Assembly: GCA_002717505.1 (NCBI GenBank)
Contig: PBEB01000051.1
Coordinates: 1-61,280, forward strand
Source of the DNA: Leptospiraceae bacterium
GTDB taxonomy: Bacteria > Spirochaetota > Leptospiria > Leptospirales > Leptonemataceae
Direction of reading: 5' to 3'
DNA: 61,280 nucleotides
A program made the position numbers and the translations under genes. Of this stretch, positions 1-8,402 are shown one piece after another; position 1 is the first letter of the stretch; each line of letters opens with the position of its first letter. Below the pieces are notes generated by a model that was not told the origin of the DNA, made no database searches, and was given only the letters and a program-made list of their open reading frames with translations.

Positions 1-654
1 CAGGCTGAAGATGCGGCAGATATACCTGCCTATCGCCAGGGTGTTTTGCACAGATCCATGGGGCACAGGGAACTGGCTTTGAAGTATTTTAACCAGGCTC
101 TCAGCCAGGATAGCCGTGATGCGGATATGGCCCGGCTGGCCCTTCTGGAAATGCGCATGGAAGAGAAGGGAGCCGATGCAAACTATCGAGAGCTATTGAT
201 TGGCGCATCCTTTGAATTTCAGCCGGTGCTGTACAGACGTGCTGGCTTTCTACTTCTGGATGCAGGAGCCAATCAGGAGGCTCTGGATCTACTTCTGGCC
301 TATCCCGATCAGTTTCCGGACGATCCGGCGGCGCCGGGTTTACTCTACCAGGTAGGTAGGTACGCCCAGAATCATCGAAAAAGCTATGTGGCGGCCACAC
401 TGTTCTATGACCTGCTGGAGCGGTACCCTGAATCGGATCTTGCCGATGATACCTACATCCTTCTGGCCAGGCACTATTACCTTCCTGGACCGGACCGAAA
501 TCCCGATCGTTCCCGAGATATACTGATTCATTTTGCAGCGCAAACAGACATCGCTTTCCAGCAGTCCCCCCATGCCCCGGCAGTACGGGCCTATCTTGCC
601 GGAAAACTGGATTTAAATGGCTTATTCTCCAGTCTGTATTTTCCCGCTCTGTGA
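1..654 (+). CDS. TPR-repeat protein, 3' part (5' end outside window)
   Basis: The reading frame is open from base 1 with no start needed; the first in-frame ATG is at 46, so the gene begins upstream. The visible ~217 residues are helical, with tetratricopeptide-like pairs such as GHRELALKYFNQAL and ATLFYDLLERYPESDLADD. TPRs mediate protein-protein contacts, often in the spirochaetal periplasm; no enzyme motif is present. It stops at 654, before a promoter-like sequence that begins the next gene, so it probably ends its operon. Function is unknown beyond the TPR scaffold. Confidence 0.8.
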   Translation, partial: QAEDAADIPAYRQGVLHRSMGHRELALKYFNQALSQDSRDADMARLALLEMRMEEKGADANYRELLIGASFEFQPVLYRRAGFLLLDAGANQEALDLLLAYPDQFPDDPAAPGLLYQVGRYAQNHRKSYVAATLFYDLLERYPESDLADDTYILLARHYYLPGPDRNPDRSRDILIHFAAQTDIAFQQSPHAPAVRAYLAGKLDLNGLFSSLYFPAL

Positions 655-677
655 CTAAATTCAGTCCGGGAATCTCC

Positions 678-705
678 TTGCCTCGGATTGTTTAGGTAGT
701 ATAGT
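678..705 (+). promoter_or_regulatory. Sigma70-type promoter upstream of the vWA-STAS gene
   Basis: TTGCCT (678-683), a 16-base spacer, then TATAGT (700-705). It lies in the 122-base gap between the TPR gene and the vWA-STAS gene, about 70 bases before the preferred start. Called by eye from consensus only. Confidence 0.5.
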
Positions 706-776
706 GCTCTGTCAGGGCCGGACCATGGATTATTTTTCCCATGGATCCGTCGTATATAGGAGTCAGGACCGAAGAA

Positions 777-2426
777 ATGAATTTTAGCCTTCATCTTGAG
801 AACCAGGAACTGTCCAACCAGGAAAAGTCCCTCACTCATCTCCTGGTACGCGTGGAGACTCCTCCTGTGTCCGATTCTCCGGATCGTCGACCTCTGATTG
901 TGGGGCTGGCCATGGATAAGTCCAAATCCATGTACGGCGATAAAATGCAGTCTGTGATCGAGTCCGCCAGTGCCCTTGTAAACTGGCTTACCCGGCACGA
1001 TCAGCTCACCATCGTTGCTTACGACACGAACATCGAAGTGGTCCAGCCTTTGATTCCTCTCACAGACAAGTATTCAGTAACCAAGAAAATTGAGCAGATT
1101 CGAGTGGGAAGCTCCACAAACCTCAGTGGCGGCTGGCTGCAGGCACTGAGAACGGTGGAAGGAGCGCAGGCGGACAACGGCTACAAAAGGGTGATTCTGC
1201 TCACCGACGGAATGGCCAATACCGGAGTGGTTTCTCCCACCGAACTCAAAAAGATAGCAAGAGATCATTATAACCGCGGTATTTCCACGACAACCATTGG
1301 CTTTGGACGGGATTTCTCCGAAACCTTGCTCAAAGACATTGCCACAGCCGGCGGTGGAAACTTCTACTTTATTGAGGGTCCAGAGCAGGCTCATGAAGTC
1401 TTTTTCCGTGAATTTGGTGATATCGCAGCGCTCTTCGGCCAGGGACTGGAAATCCGTCTGCGATTGGCCCCTGGAATCAGCATCAAAGAGTTCCTCAGCG
1501 ACGTGCCCCATGATTATCGAGATCGTCAAACCGGGGAGGGCTCCACCGGCTCTGATCAGGGACAAAAGAAAGATCTTATTCTGAGACCCGGAGATCTTCG
1601 TTCGGATGATCTAAGAAACATTGTAATGGTTCTGGAAGTGGATGGAGCAGAAGCCTCGGAAACCAGCGGACCGCTGATCGAAGCAGAGCTTTCATTTTAT
1701 AACCTGCAAGAAGACTCTCGCATGGAAAAGCACGATGCCACACTTAAAGGCGCTTTTTCGCCCAGCCCATCCTCCGATCGAGACAACAACGTCCGACTGG
1801 AAAGCCTGCTGGCCGCCTCCAGTAAAGCGATGATGGAAGCCTCTCGCATCTCCGGGGAGCGAGACCTGGGGGCGGCCAGGGATGTAATCCGTCAGGCAAT
1901 CCAACGATTGAGCAATAACCGTGATGTGGATCCAGATATCATTGATCGAATGATTGGCCGTCTTTCCGATATGGAGCGAAACCTGGAGGATAACCTGATT
2001 ATTGCCAGAAAGCAATTGATGGCCGGGGCTTCCGACAACAAGGCATTTCGATCGGTATATAAAGCGGAGGCCGGAGTCCATAACAGAATCCTTGAGCATT
2101 CTCTAGAAGGCCAGCTGGATCTGTATAAATGTCCGGAAGTGAAGAATATGGTTCGCCGGCATCTGGAAAATGGCTATAGATTCATGATTTTTGATCTAAC
2201 GGATTTAAGCTATGTGGATTCATCGGGCATTGGAACCATGATTCAGATTTCGAACTGGCTCAAAAACCGAGGAGGGCTGTTAATTCTTGTTAATGTACAG
2301 GGAAATGTAGAGAAGCTTTTTCAAATGAGTAAGCTGGATGAGTTTTTCGTATTCAAGGATACGGTAGCCTCAGCCCGATTATTCTTACAGGAGATTATCC
2401 AGGCGACCGAAGAGTCCAAAGGTTAA
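777..2426 (+). CDS. vWA domain-STAS domain fusion protein
   Basis: Two domains are fused. The N-terminal ~210 residues are a von Willebrand factor A domain with a complete metal-ion-dependent adhesion site: DKSKS (DxSxS), Thr in GSSTNLSGG and Asp in LLTDGMANTG. The C-terminal ~110 residues are a STAS (anti-sigma-antagonist type) domain with DSSGIGTM, where the first Ser after Asp is the usual phosphorylated position. A charged helical linker of ~150 residues joins them. There is no signal peptide, so it is probably cytoplasmic. I chose ATG 777 because AGGA (765-768) is well spaced from it; ATG 741 in the same frame lacks a clear site. Likely role is partner-switching signalling using a Mg-dependent binding domain; this is inference. 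Confidence 0.85.
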   Translation: MNFSLHLENQELSNQEKSLTHLLVRVETPPVSDSPDRRPLIVGLAMDKSKSMYGDKMQSVIESASALVNWLTRHDQLTIVAYDTNIEVVQPLIPLTDKYSVTKKIEQIRVGSSTNLSGGWLQALRTVEGAQADNGYKRVILLTDGMANTGVVSPTELKKIARDHYNRGISTTTIGFGRDFSETLLKDIATAGGGNFYFIEGPEQAHEVFFREFGDIAALFGQGLEIRLRLAPGISIKEFLSDVPHDYRDRQTGEGSTGSDQGQKKDLILRPGDLRSDDLRNIVMVLEVDGAEASETSGPLIEAELSFYNLQEDSRMEKHDATLKGAFSPSPSSDRDNNVRLESLLAASSKAMMEASRISGERDLGAARDVIRQAIQRLSNNRDVDPDIIDRMIGRLSDMERNLEDNLIIARKQLMAGASDNKAFRSVYKAEAGVHNRILEHSLEGQLDLYKCPEVKNMVRRHLENGYRFMIFDLTDLSYVDSSGIGTMIQISNWLKNRGGLLILVNVQGNVEKLFQMSKLDEFFVFKDTVASARLFLQEIIQATEESKG

Positions 2427-2443
2427 TCCCGTGGTTTCACAAG

Positions 2444-4276
2444 GTGACGAATCTGATCCCTCAAAGCACTGGAGCCGGGCTCTGGCGTAGCGTTTCGGCT
2501 TTTCCTCGAGCTTCATGCTTGCTGGTGCTGGCCCTGTTTGCTACTCCTGCCCTGGCAGATACAGAACCCCAATGGCGTCCTCCAGGATACGGCCCCGGCC
2601 AGAATCTGACAAACATGGGCTTTGGAGTGAACACTGGCTTCAAGACCATCGAAGATGACTATTACATTACCGTTACACCGCAATTCGAGTTGCCGTTGCC
2701 TTATGATTTCAAGATCGGATTGCAGGTTCCTCTGGAAATTCTGGTCTACGACACCGAGCCCAAAACAGCCGAGAAAGTACCGGATATTCGCACAGGTACT
2801 TACGATTCGCTGGAAGACTATTCACAGCTGGTAACTTACATTCGCCGAGGAACCCATGGATTTTATGAACCAGGGGAGTGGAACTGGTCCTTTTTCTATG
2901 GCAGAATGTACGATGGCTACATCGGTCACCGCACAATCATCGATCGATATGTATCCACTTACGATCCCACGGTTCAGAGTCCCGGCCTTATGGCGGACAT
3001 CAACAATGACTGGGGTGGTATCGAATACTTTCAGTCGAATGTTCTGCGAAAACAGGTGGAGGCGGGCCGAATTTATGTTAGGCCGGCGGGAATTGTTGCC
3101 TCGGTGTACAATGGATTCTTCGTTTCGCATAACAGCGGCGGTGGGTTCTCTCCAACAGAAATAGCTCTATCTATACGAGAAAATCGTAGTTCCTATTATT
3201 ATGAGACTATTCCTGAGCCAGACAAAGGTGGAGCTCTTCGCCAGTATCGTTTGAATAGACTGAAAGACGATTTAAAGGATACAGAACTTGATTTTGAGGA
3301 ATATCGAGACCCGGTTACCAATGAAGTCAAAGTCAGACCTGTGGAAAAGCCCACCGGGCCGGACGGACCGGGACCGGCGGGCCCCGGAGATCAAGGCTTA
3401 CAGGACCCTACCGACAGTCCTTCTGGTAGCGATTCGGATGAATGGGATGCCGGTTTCTGGGGGCGCTGGGCCGTGGGCTATACAGTGGCGCGAGATATTG
3501 AAGCTCCATTAACCCTTGAATACGATGGTTCCAACAACCTGGTGGTAGATCCGGAAACCCTGCGACCACGATCGTTGGAAACCCAGGATCTTTACATTGT
3601 AGGTATGGACACCGAGCTAAAGCTGAGTCCCTATAGCTGGCTTGATCTAACACCTTATGTGGACATGAACAAAGTCAAGGATCTGGAAAACAGCGAAGGT
3701 ATTCATGCCGGTATCCTGTTTCAGTTGAACTTCAGTCTGGTCAGGATCACTTTGAAGCCGGAATATCGCGAAGTAACCTCGAACTACCTACCGGCCTACT
3801 TTGATTCCTACTATGCCATTGAACGGACCATCTACATTCCTGAAACTGGTGATGCCAGCACTCAAACAACCACGAAGCTGGCCTACCTTCAGTCGCTGCC
3901 CACGGATGGAGAAAAACTAAAAGGATTCTTCATCCATGGCCTTGCGGACTTCTCGGGCTTCTTCATAGTGGAAATGAACTATGAAGATTACGATGGGCCT
4001 TCTAATTCAGAGATCTTTGTGGGCTTCTATGTCCCCGAAACCTTTGGTGGGTTGTTCTTGAATGGCTACTATTCCAAGAAGAATTTTGAAGGCTTCGGAA
4101 ATGCTTTTGAACTTGATGATAACTCACTTCTGGCAGGGGAAGTGGGCATCGGTTTCATGGGCGGTCTGTATGTAAAAGGCGTATTCCAGCGGACCTGGGA
4201 ATATGATAGCAATGAAGCCAAGTATCTTCCTGTGGACGAGACCTCGGTTCAGTTTGGCTTTTCCTCTTCGCTCTGA
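2444..4276 (+). CDS. Outer-membrane beta-barrel-like protein
   Basis: This protein of about 610 residues has a signal peptide (hydrophobic ACLLVLALFATPALA then DTEP). Aromatic-rich alternating strands such as FGVNTGF, YYITVTPQFELPL and KIGLQVPLEI suggest a beta-barrel. A low-complexity Pro/Gly/Asp linker lies around residues 300-335 (PTGPDGPGPAGPGDQG). The C-terminus ends in strand-like VQFGFSSSL with a terminal hydrophobic pattern usual for outer-membrane proteins. The start is a GTG 18 bases after the vWA-STAS stop with only a weak Shine-Dalgarno, so the two genes are probably co-transcribed. I do not recognise a named family. It could be a porin-like or surface protein; substrate unknown. 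Confidence 0.8.
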   Translation: MTNLIPQSTGAGLWRSVSAFPRASCLLVLALFATPALADTEPQWRPPGYGPGQNLTNMGFGVNTGFKTIEDDYYITVTPQFELPLPYDFKIGLQVPLEILVYDTEPKTAEKVPDIRTGTYDSLEDYSQLVTYIRRGTHGFYEPGEWNWSFFYGRMYDGYIGHRTIIDRYVSTYDPTVQSPGLMADINNDWGGIEYFQSNVLRKQVEAGRIYVRPAGIVASVYNGFFVSHNSGGGFSPTEIALSIRENRSSYYYETIPEPDKGGALRQYRLNRLKDDLKDTELDFEEYRDPVTNEVKVRPVEKPTGPDGPGPAGPGDQGLQDPTDSPSGSDSDEWDAGFWGRWAVGYTVARDIEAPLTLEYDGSNNLVVDPETLRPRSLETQDLYIVGMDTELKLSPYSWLDLTPYVDMNKVKDLENSEGIHAGILFQLNFSLVRITLKPEYREVTSNYLPAYFDSYYAIERTIYIPETGDASTQTTTKLAYLQSLPTDGEKLKGFFIHGLADFSGFFIVEMNYEDYDGPSNSEIFVGFYVPETFGGLFLNGYYSKKNFEGFGNAFELDDNSLLAGEVGIGFMGGLYVKGVFQRTWEYDSNEAKYLPVDETSVQFGFSSSL

Positions 4277-4502
4277 TTCACGGCACCATCGGGCCGTTCT
4301 CTCCAGGGGAATGTATCTTTGAATGGTCGCGTCACCGCTCAGACGGTGGTTCCTTCAGTATCGAATGTATTTCTGACTATCGTCACCATTACTCAAGGCC
4401 TCTCTCCATACCGCTTTGCCGCTCCCGTTTGCTCCCGGTTTCCCGCCTGAAAACCCATGGATCCGTGCATGAATAGATCAATTCTACAAGGGGCAGAAAG
4501 CA

Positions 4503-5102
4503 TTGTTAGATCATAGTTCCCGTGCCGGGAAAGTTCTGTGGAAAATTCTGAGCTCTGCCGATGGATTCCGTATGATGGAAATCAACGGACTGCACAGCCA
4601 ATTATCCGGAATGGTCCAGCGCGGACAGCTCTCCGGAAGAAAAATCGCAGCGCTTATTGAGCTGAGAGAAACAGTGGAACGGTTCGCTCAATGTAGCTAT
4701 GTTGAGCAGGATGAAATCCAGGCTCTTAAAGAGAAGTATGGGGCCGAGCCTGAAGTGGTTAGCTGGGGCGATTACTTTCAAACCGAAGTGGCCAGCCGTC
4801 ATTTTGATCTGAGCGATGAAGAGTTCTTGAAAATCGTTGATACCATCCGGTTTGACCTTGTATCTTCCACGATGATCTTTCGAAACAAATCTTCCGAATT
4901 CTGCGAGCAAGTGCGAGAAGAGGCAATCATTGCTTCCGGCACAGATCGTGATCAATGGAATACTGAACATGAGCAGGCAGCTCACATGGGAATCCTGCTG
5001 CAGTATTTCGAACAACTGAAGCTCTCTAAATGTGAGATTTCGGATATCGATCAGCGATGGTTCGAATCCTTTCTCCAGCAGTCTGCGCAGAGCACAGGCT
5101 GA
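4503..5102 (+). CDS. Conserved hypothetical protein, soluble
   Basis: A protein of about 199 residues, mostly helical and acidic, with no signal peptide or membrane segment. It starts at TTG, preceded by AAGGGG nine bases upstream, which supports this unusual start; no in-frame ATG competes. I do not recognise the family. It lies 226 bases after the outer-membrane protein gene and 116 bases before the TPR periplasmic gene, all on the same strand. It contains four cysteines, none in a CxxC pair. Function unknown. Confidence 0.65.
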   Translation: MLDHSSRAGKVLWKILSSADGFRMMEINGLHSQLSGMVQRGQLSGRKIAALIELRETVERFAQCSYVEQDEIQALKEKYGAEPEVVSWGDYFQTEVASRHFDLSDEEFLKIVDTIRFDLVSSTMIFRNKSSEFCEQVREEAIIASGTDRDQWNTEHEQAAHMGILLQYFEQLKLSKCEISDIDQRWFESFLQQSAQSTG

Positions 5103-5218
5103 GATTTTTGACTCTCGCCTCCTCAGGGTTTTTCATGGAGAGGTGAGTTCGCGAGGTTGGGCAAAGGCGGATTGGTCCGCCAAAATAGAAAAATACAGGC
5201 TCAGCAGGATCTACACGT

Positions 5219-6091
5219 ATGTTCAAAAATATTATTCTCTACGTTCCCGTCTGTATTCTTCTCGGCCTTTTCCCTTTGTTCGCGGAAGATCCGGCGGATG
5301 CGAACCTGGATCCTGCAGGAACAGAAAACCTGACCGATCCCGAATCGAATCCCGATGCCTCCGTTCCCACCAATCCCGCCGAGTTTCGTCAGTATCAGAC
5401 CAATCGGGAAAAGCGAAATCGTTCCTTTGACAACCTGTACAACCAGGAGGCGGACCGTCGATTTCGCTTCATTCTGGAGCAGATATCCGAGGGGCAGAAC
5501 GATTCCGCCAAACGAAGACTTGAGGAATTCCTGATCTTATATCCCAACCATCCGATGGCTGGCCGGGCGCGTAGAGAACTGGCCGCTCTTCAGGAAAAGA
5601 ATGGAGATTATCGGGCTTCATTGTACAGATATCAGCAATCGGCCATCCTGGAAAGGCCAGATCAGGCAGAACCGCATTCCCTTCTGGAAATGGCACGAAT
5701 TCAGATCAAGCAGGGGCAGTATAGCCGGGCCCGGCAGATCCTTCAGGACATCCAGAACCGCTATCCAGGAACGAAAGAAGCCCGGGAAGCCCGTTTGCTG
5801 GAGCGATCCTACCGCTTTATTGAGGCCCCGGAGCGCCCTACCACCGGAAAAACAGATTCTGGCGCTGACCAGAACCCGGATTCCGGAAAACCCCTGTTTC
5901 CCATGGAGAATGGCACAGAAACCGGCGAACAAACCGATCCGGGTGACACTGGAATTGACACAGCCGAAGGGAGCCCATCAACTGGACAAACAGCGCTGGA
6001 TCGGATGGGCGAGGGCATAGAGAAGCCAGAATCTGGAACCTCTATGGACTCTGCAGAGCCTCTGGACGGGGAACCAAAAAAAACTCCCTGA
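5219..6091 (+). CDS. Secreted TPR protein with acidic C-terminal tail
   Basis: Signal peptide MFKNIILYVPVCILLGLFPLFA precedes EDPAD, so export to the periplasm or envelope is expected. Residues ~70-200 hold tetratricopeptide-like repeats (DSAKRRLEEFLILYPNHP, YSRARQILQDIQNRYPG), as in YbgF/CpoB-type helpers. The last ~80 residues are low-complexity, rich in Asp, Glu, Gly, Pro and Thr. The start ATG has AGGA about nine bases upstream. The cyclic-nucleotide-binding protein follows after 81 bases on the same strand. Likely an envelope scaffold; partner unknown. Confidence 0.8.
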   Translation: MFKNIILYVPVCILLGLFPLFAEDPADANLDPAGTENLTDPESNPDASVPTNPAEFRQYQTNREKRNRSFDNLYNQEADRRFRFILEQISEGQNDSAKRRLEEFLILYPNHPMAGRARRELAALQEKNGDYRASLYRYQQSAILERPDQAEPHSLLEMARIQIKQGQYSRARQILQDIQNRYPGTKEAREARLLERSYRFIEAPERPTTGKTDSGADQNPDSGKPLFPMENGTETGEQTDPGDTGIDTAEGSPSTGQTALDRMGEGIEKPESGTSMDSAEPLDGEPKKTP

Positions 6092-6172
6092 AACTGGTTG
6101 ATCTTACTGTCCTTTCCGATATTGATTCTGTATACCATGATCTTGCCGGAACAAGGAAGAGTGTAGAGAGCT

Positions 6173-7384
6173 ATGGCCTTTCAAATGGTAAATTATAGAG
6201 CCGGCTCCTACATCATTATTGAGGGGAAGCGGGAAGTAGGACACTTCTATATCGTCCGGCAGGGAAAGGTCCGTACCTCCAAAGAGACACCTGTGGCCGG
6301 AGAAGAGGGCACTACTTTGCTGGGGCCTGGAGACTTCTTTGGTGTGGAAAGTGCCATGTCTGGCCATAGCAGAATTGAAACTGTGGTGGCTCAGACCGAT
6401 GTTTCCCTGATCCAGGTGAACAATGACCAGTTTGGTCTTCTCATCCAGAAAAACGCCCCTGTAGCCATGAAGATCATTCGCTCCTTCTCCATGAAGTTGC
6501 GGGCCTTCGACAGTACTATTACTCGTCTTTCCTTCCGGACTGCCCTGGAAGAGGATCCCTCTCATCTATTCGAACTGGGAGAGTTCTATTTCAAAGAGGA
6601 GCGATTCAATCATGCAGCCTATGCTTTCCAGCGTTATCTGCAATGGAATCCCAAAGGCAAGAATGTAAGCCAGGCAAAGATGCGCCTTCAGTCCATGAAC
6701 AAGCCGCTAAAGGCTCCTGCGTACATGGAAAAAAGCATCAATCGCACATTTAATCCAGATGATATGATCTTCTGCGAAAATGAGCCCGGGTTTGAGCTCT
6801 ACATTATTCAGGGCGGTCGAATTAAGATTACCAAGATGGTGGAAGGTCAGGAAGTGATGCTGGCTGTGCTACAGACCGGTGACATTTTCGGGGAAATGGC
6901 CATCCTGGATAATAAGCCGCGAAGTGCATCCGCGATCTGCGCTGAAAAAGCCACCATGCTTGCCATCAACAAAGCGAACTTCGAAGCGATGGTGAAAGCT
7001 CAGCCTCAGCTGGCTACTCGTCTAATTACATTGCTCTCTGAACGTATCTGGATGGCCTACAGACAGCTGGCCAACCTGATGATTTCCGATCCTCAGGGCA
7101 GACTGTACGATACCCTGCTAACGCTGGCAGAAAAGAATCACATCAAGATTGCCCCTCGTTCCAATCATAACTTTGACATCGGCGGAAAAGACCTCCTCAA
7201 AATGGTGGGCTACGACCCGAACAAAGATGAACATCTCATTCTGGATATGCTCAAGAATCGCTGGCTCAAGCTGGATGGCGGAAAGATTATCTGCCAGGAC
7301 CTTGTAGAGCTAGAGAAGCAAGTGGCATTCTTTCGTAAGAAAGCAGCCATGGAACGTAAGAAAGAGAAAGCTCAGGCGGTTTAG
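6173..7384 (+). CDS. Double cyclic-nucleotide-binding regulator, Crp-like C-terminus
   Basis: Three parts. Residues ~1-115 are a cNMP-binding fold whose binding cassette is degenerate (FFGVESAMSGHSRIET lacks the canonical FGE..PR.A pattern). Residues ~125-170 resemble one TPR hairpin. Residues ~180-300 are a second cNMP domain with a near-canonical phosphate-binding cassette, GEMAILDNKPRSASA, whose Arg would contact the cyclic phosphate. The C-terminal ~90 residues (DLLKMVGYDPNKDEH, LKLDGGKIICQD) resemble a Crp-type winged helix, though diverged. It probably senses cAMP or cGMP, perhaps made by the cyclase encoded at 14.6-16.8 kb; that link is inference. No signal peptide. Confidence 0.85.
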   Translation: MAFQMVNYRAGSYIIIEGKREVGHFYIVRQGKVRTSKETPVAGEEGTTLLGPGDFFGVESAMSGHSRIETVVAQTDVSLIQVNNDQFGLLIQKNAPVAMKIIRSFSMKLRAFDSTITRLSFRTALEEDPSHLFELGEFYFKEERFNHAAYAFQRYLQWNPKGKNVSQAKMRLQSMNKPLKAPAYMEKSINRTFNPDDMIFCENEPGFELYIIQGGRIKITKMVEGQEVMLAVLQTGDIFGEMAILDNKPRSASAICAEKATMLAINKANFEAMVKAQPQLATRLITLLSERIWMAYRQLANLMISDPQGRLYDTLLTLAEKNHIKIAPRSNHNFDIGGKDLLKMVGYDPNKDEHLILDMLKNRWLKLDGGKIICQDLVELEKQVAFFRKKAAMERKKEKAQAV

Positions 7385-7563
7385 CTATCCGTTTCCACAG
7401 CGCGATGAAGGTAGGCTCTCTTGCCACCGGTTGTCCCTCCCTGTCCAAACGGCGGCAACGCTCCGCCCTCCTGGCTTCGCTTCCTGAGCCTACCTCCATC
7501 GCTTGAAGAAAGAAAGCCTCCGCTGAGTAGGCCCAGACGGTTTAGGATCGCTTCTCTCTTCTG

Positions 7564-7720
7564 CTGCCGCCTGGCCTCGTGTTCGTCGGGTCGGTTGCAC
7601 TCGTCCGCTCTCGCCATCCATGGCTCCGCGGACACTCGAACATCCATGTTCATCGTCCATGTCCAAACGACCCGACTCTCGGACTTCCTGTCCTCGAGGA
7701 GAACACGAACCAGGCGGCAG
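7564..7720. repeat. Long imperfect inverted repeat
   Basis: The left arm has CTGCCGCCTGG (7564-7574), TCGTGTTC (7577-7584) and GTCGGGTCGGTTG (7585-7597). The right arm has CAAACGACCCGAC (7664-7676, one mismatch), GAACACGA (7701-7708) and CCAGGCGGCAG (7710-7720), complementary and in mirrored order. A 24-base insertion separates the right-arm blocks, and the loop is ~66 bases. It could form a structured RNA or be a relic of a mobile element. Confidence 0.7.
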
Positions 7721-7813
7721 CCTAACCGAAGGATCCACGGTAAACCGCTGGTAAGGTGGAAACCGCTGGTGTTGGTGGAAATCGCTGCGCGATTTCTTTT
7801 ATTTGAAAGGGTT

Positions 7814-8190
7814 GGGTTCGTCTTAAGCTCATCTGAGCGTCATAGGTGGCCCGAGCGTTTCCAGGCAGGGTTCGCCTTATGGTCATCTAAGCGTCATAGG
7901 TGGCCCGAGCGTTTCCAGGCAGGGTTCGCCTTATGGTCATCTGAGCGTCATAGGTGGCCCGATCGTTTCCAGGTAGGGTTCAGCTTATGCTCATCTGAGC
8001 GTTGTAAGTGGACCCTGGCGTTGTCAGTGCGCTTCGTCTTATAGTCAGCTCAGCGTTGTAAGTGGACCCTGGCGTTGCCAGGCAGGTTCGTCTTAAGCTC
8101 ATCTGAAGGTCATAGGTGGCCCGAGCGTTTCCAAGCAGGGTTCGCCTTATGGTCCTCTGAGCGCAATAAGTGGGCCCCGGCCAGCGCCAG
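7814..8190. repeat. Tandem array of about seven 54-bp units
   Basis: Units start near 7814, 7868, 7922, 7976, 8031, 8085 and 8138. Units 1-3 are exactly 54 bases and nearly identical; unit 4 is about 55 and unit 6 about 53, and units 4, 5 and 7 are diverged. Each unit carries a core like GGTCATCTGAGCGTCATAGG. Paired segments are kept or swapped between units: CCTTATG with CATAGG in units 2 and 3, CTTA with TAAG in units 4 and 5, CTTAT with ATAAG in unit 7. Unit 5 also has a perfect CCTGGC-GTT-GCCAGG hairpin. No spacer pattern of a CRISPR. Confidence 0.85.
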
Positions 8191-8402
8191 CGAGGTTAGC
8201 CTTCTACTCTACTGGCGGAGTATGCGTCTCCGTACCAGGGCTGGATTGTTCGACCTAAAGCGTTCAAGTGCCTAGAGGTGAACCTTGCTCGGATAGGATG
8301 GTTCTTTTTATGGCGCGCGGCTATCCCGTCCGCCCTGGGAGACTGCCATCATCCTGGGCGATTTTCTGCTGACATAGAGGCTTATTTCTGGATTCTGGAG
8401 CC

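Larger units (their letters stand above)
7385..8402. other. Gene-poor 1 kb region with inverted and tandem repeats
   Basis: There is no convincing gene here. Frames that stay open (for example 7421-8044 on the plus strand) are Arg/Trp/Ser-rich and open mainly because the repeat period is a multiple of three. The region holds a long imperfect inverted repeat (7564-7720), a short triplication of an ACCGCTGGT-like motif around 7740-7790, and a 54-bp tandem array (7814-8190). The last ~120 bases before mutA have no cobalamin-riboswitch box that I can see. Confidence 0.7.

Noticed and set aside
5057-5070. tRNA T-loop-like GGTTCGAATCC
   Set aside because: It lies inside a coding frame, with no acceptor stem, anticodon arm or CCA at the right distance.
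7421-8044. Open frame of 207 codons with 18-residue repeats across the tandem array
   Set aside because: It is open because the 54-bp unit is a multiple of three. It lacks a ribosome-binding site, its composition is Arg/Trp/Ser-rich, and it stops where a unit gains a base.
7814-8190. CRISPR array
   Set aside because: Units are directly abutting, with no unique spacers, and there are no cas genes.
8280-8402. Cobalamin riboswitch before the B12-dependent mutase operon
   Set aside because: I could not find the conserved B12-box or the usual paired core in this stretch.
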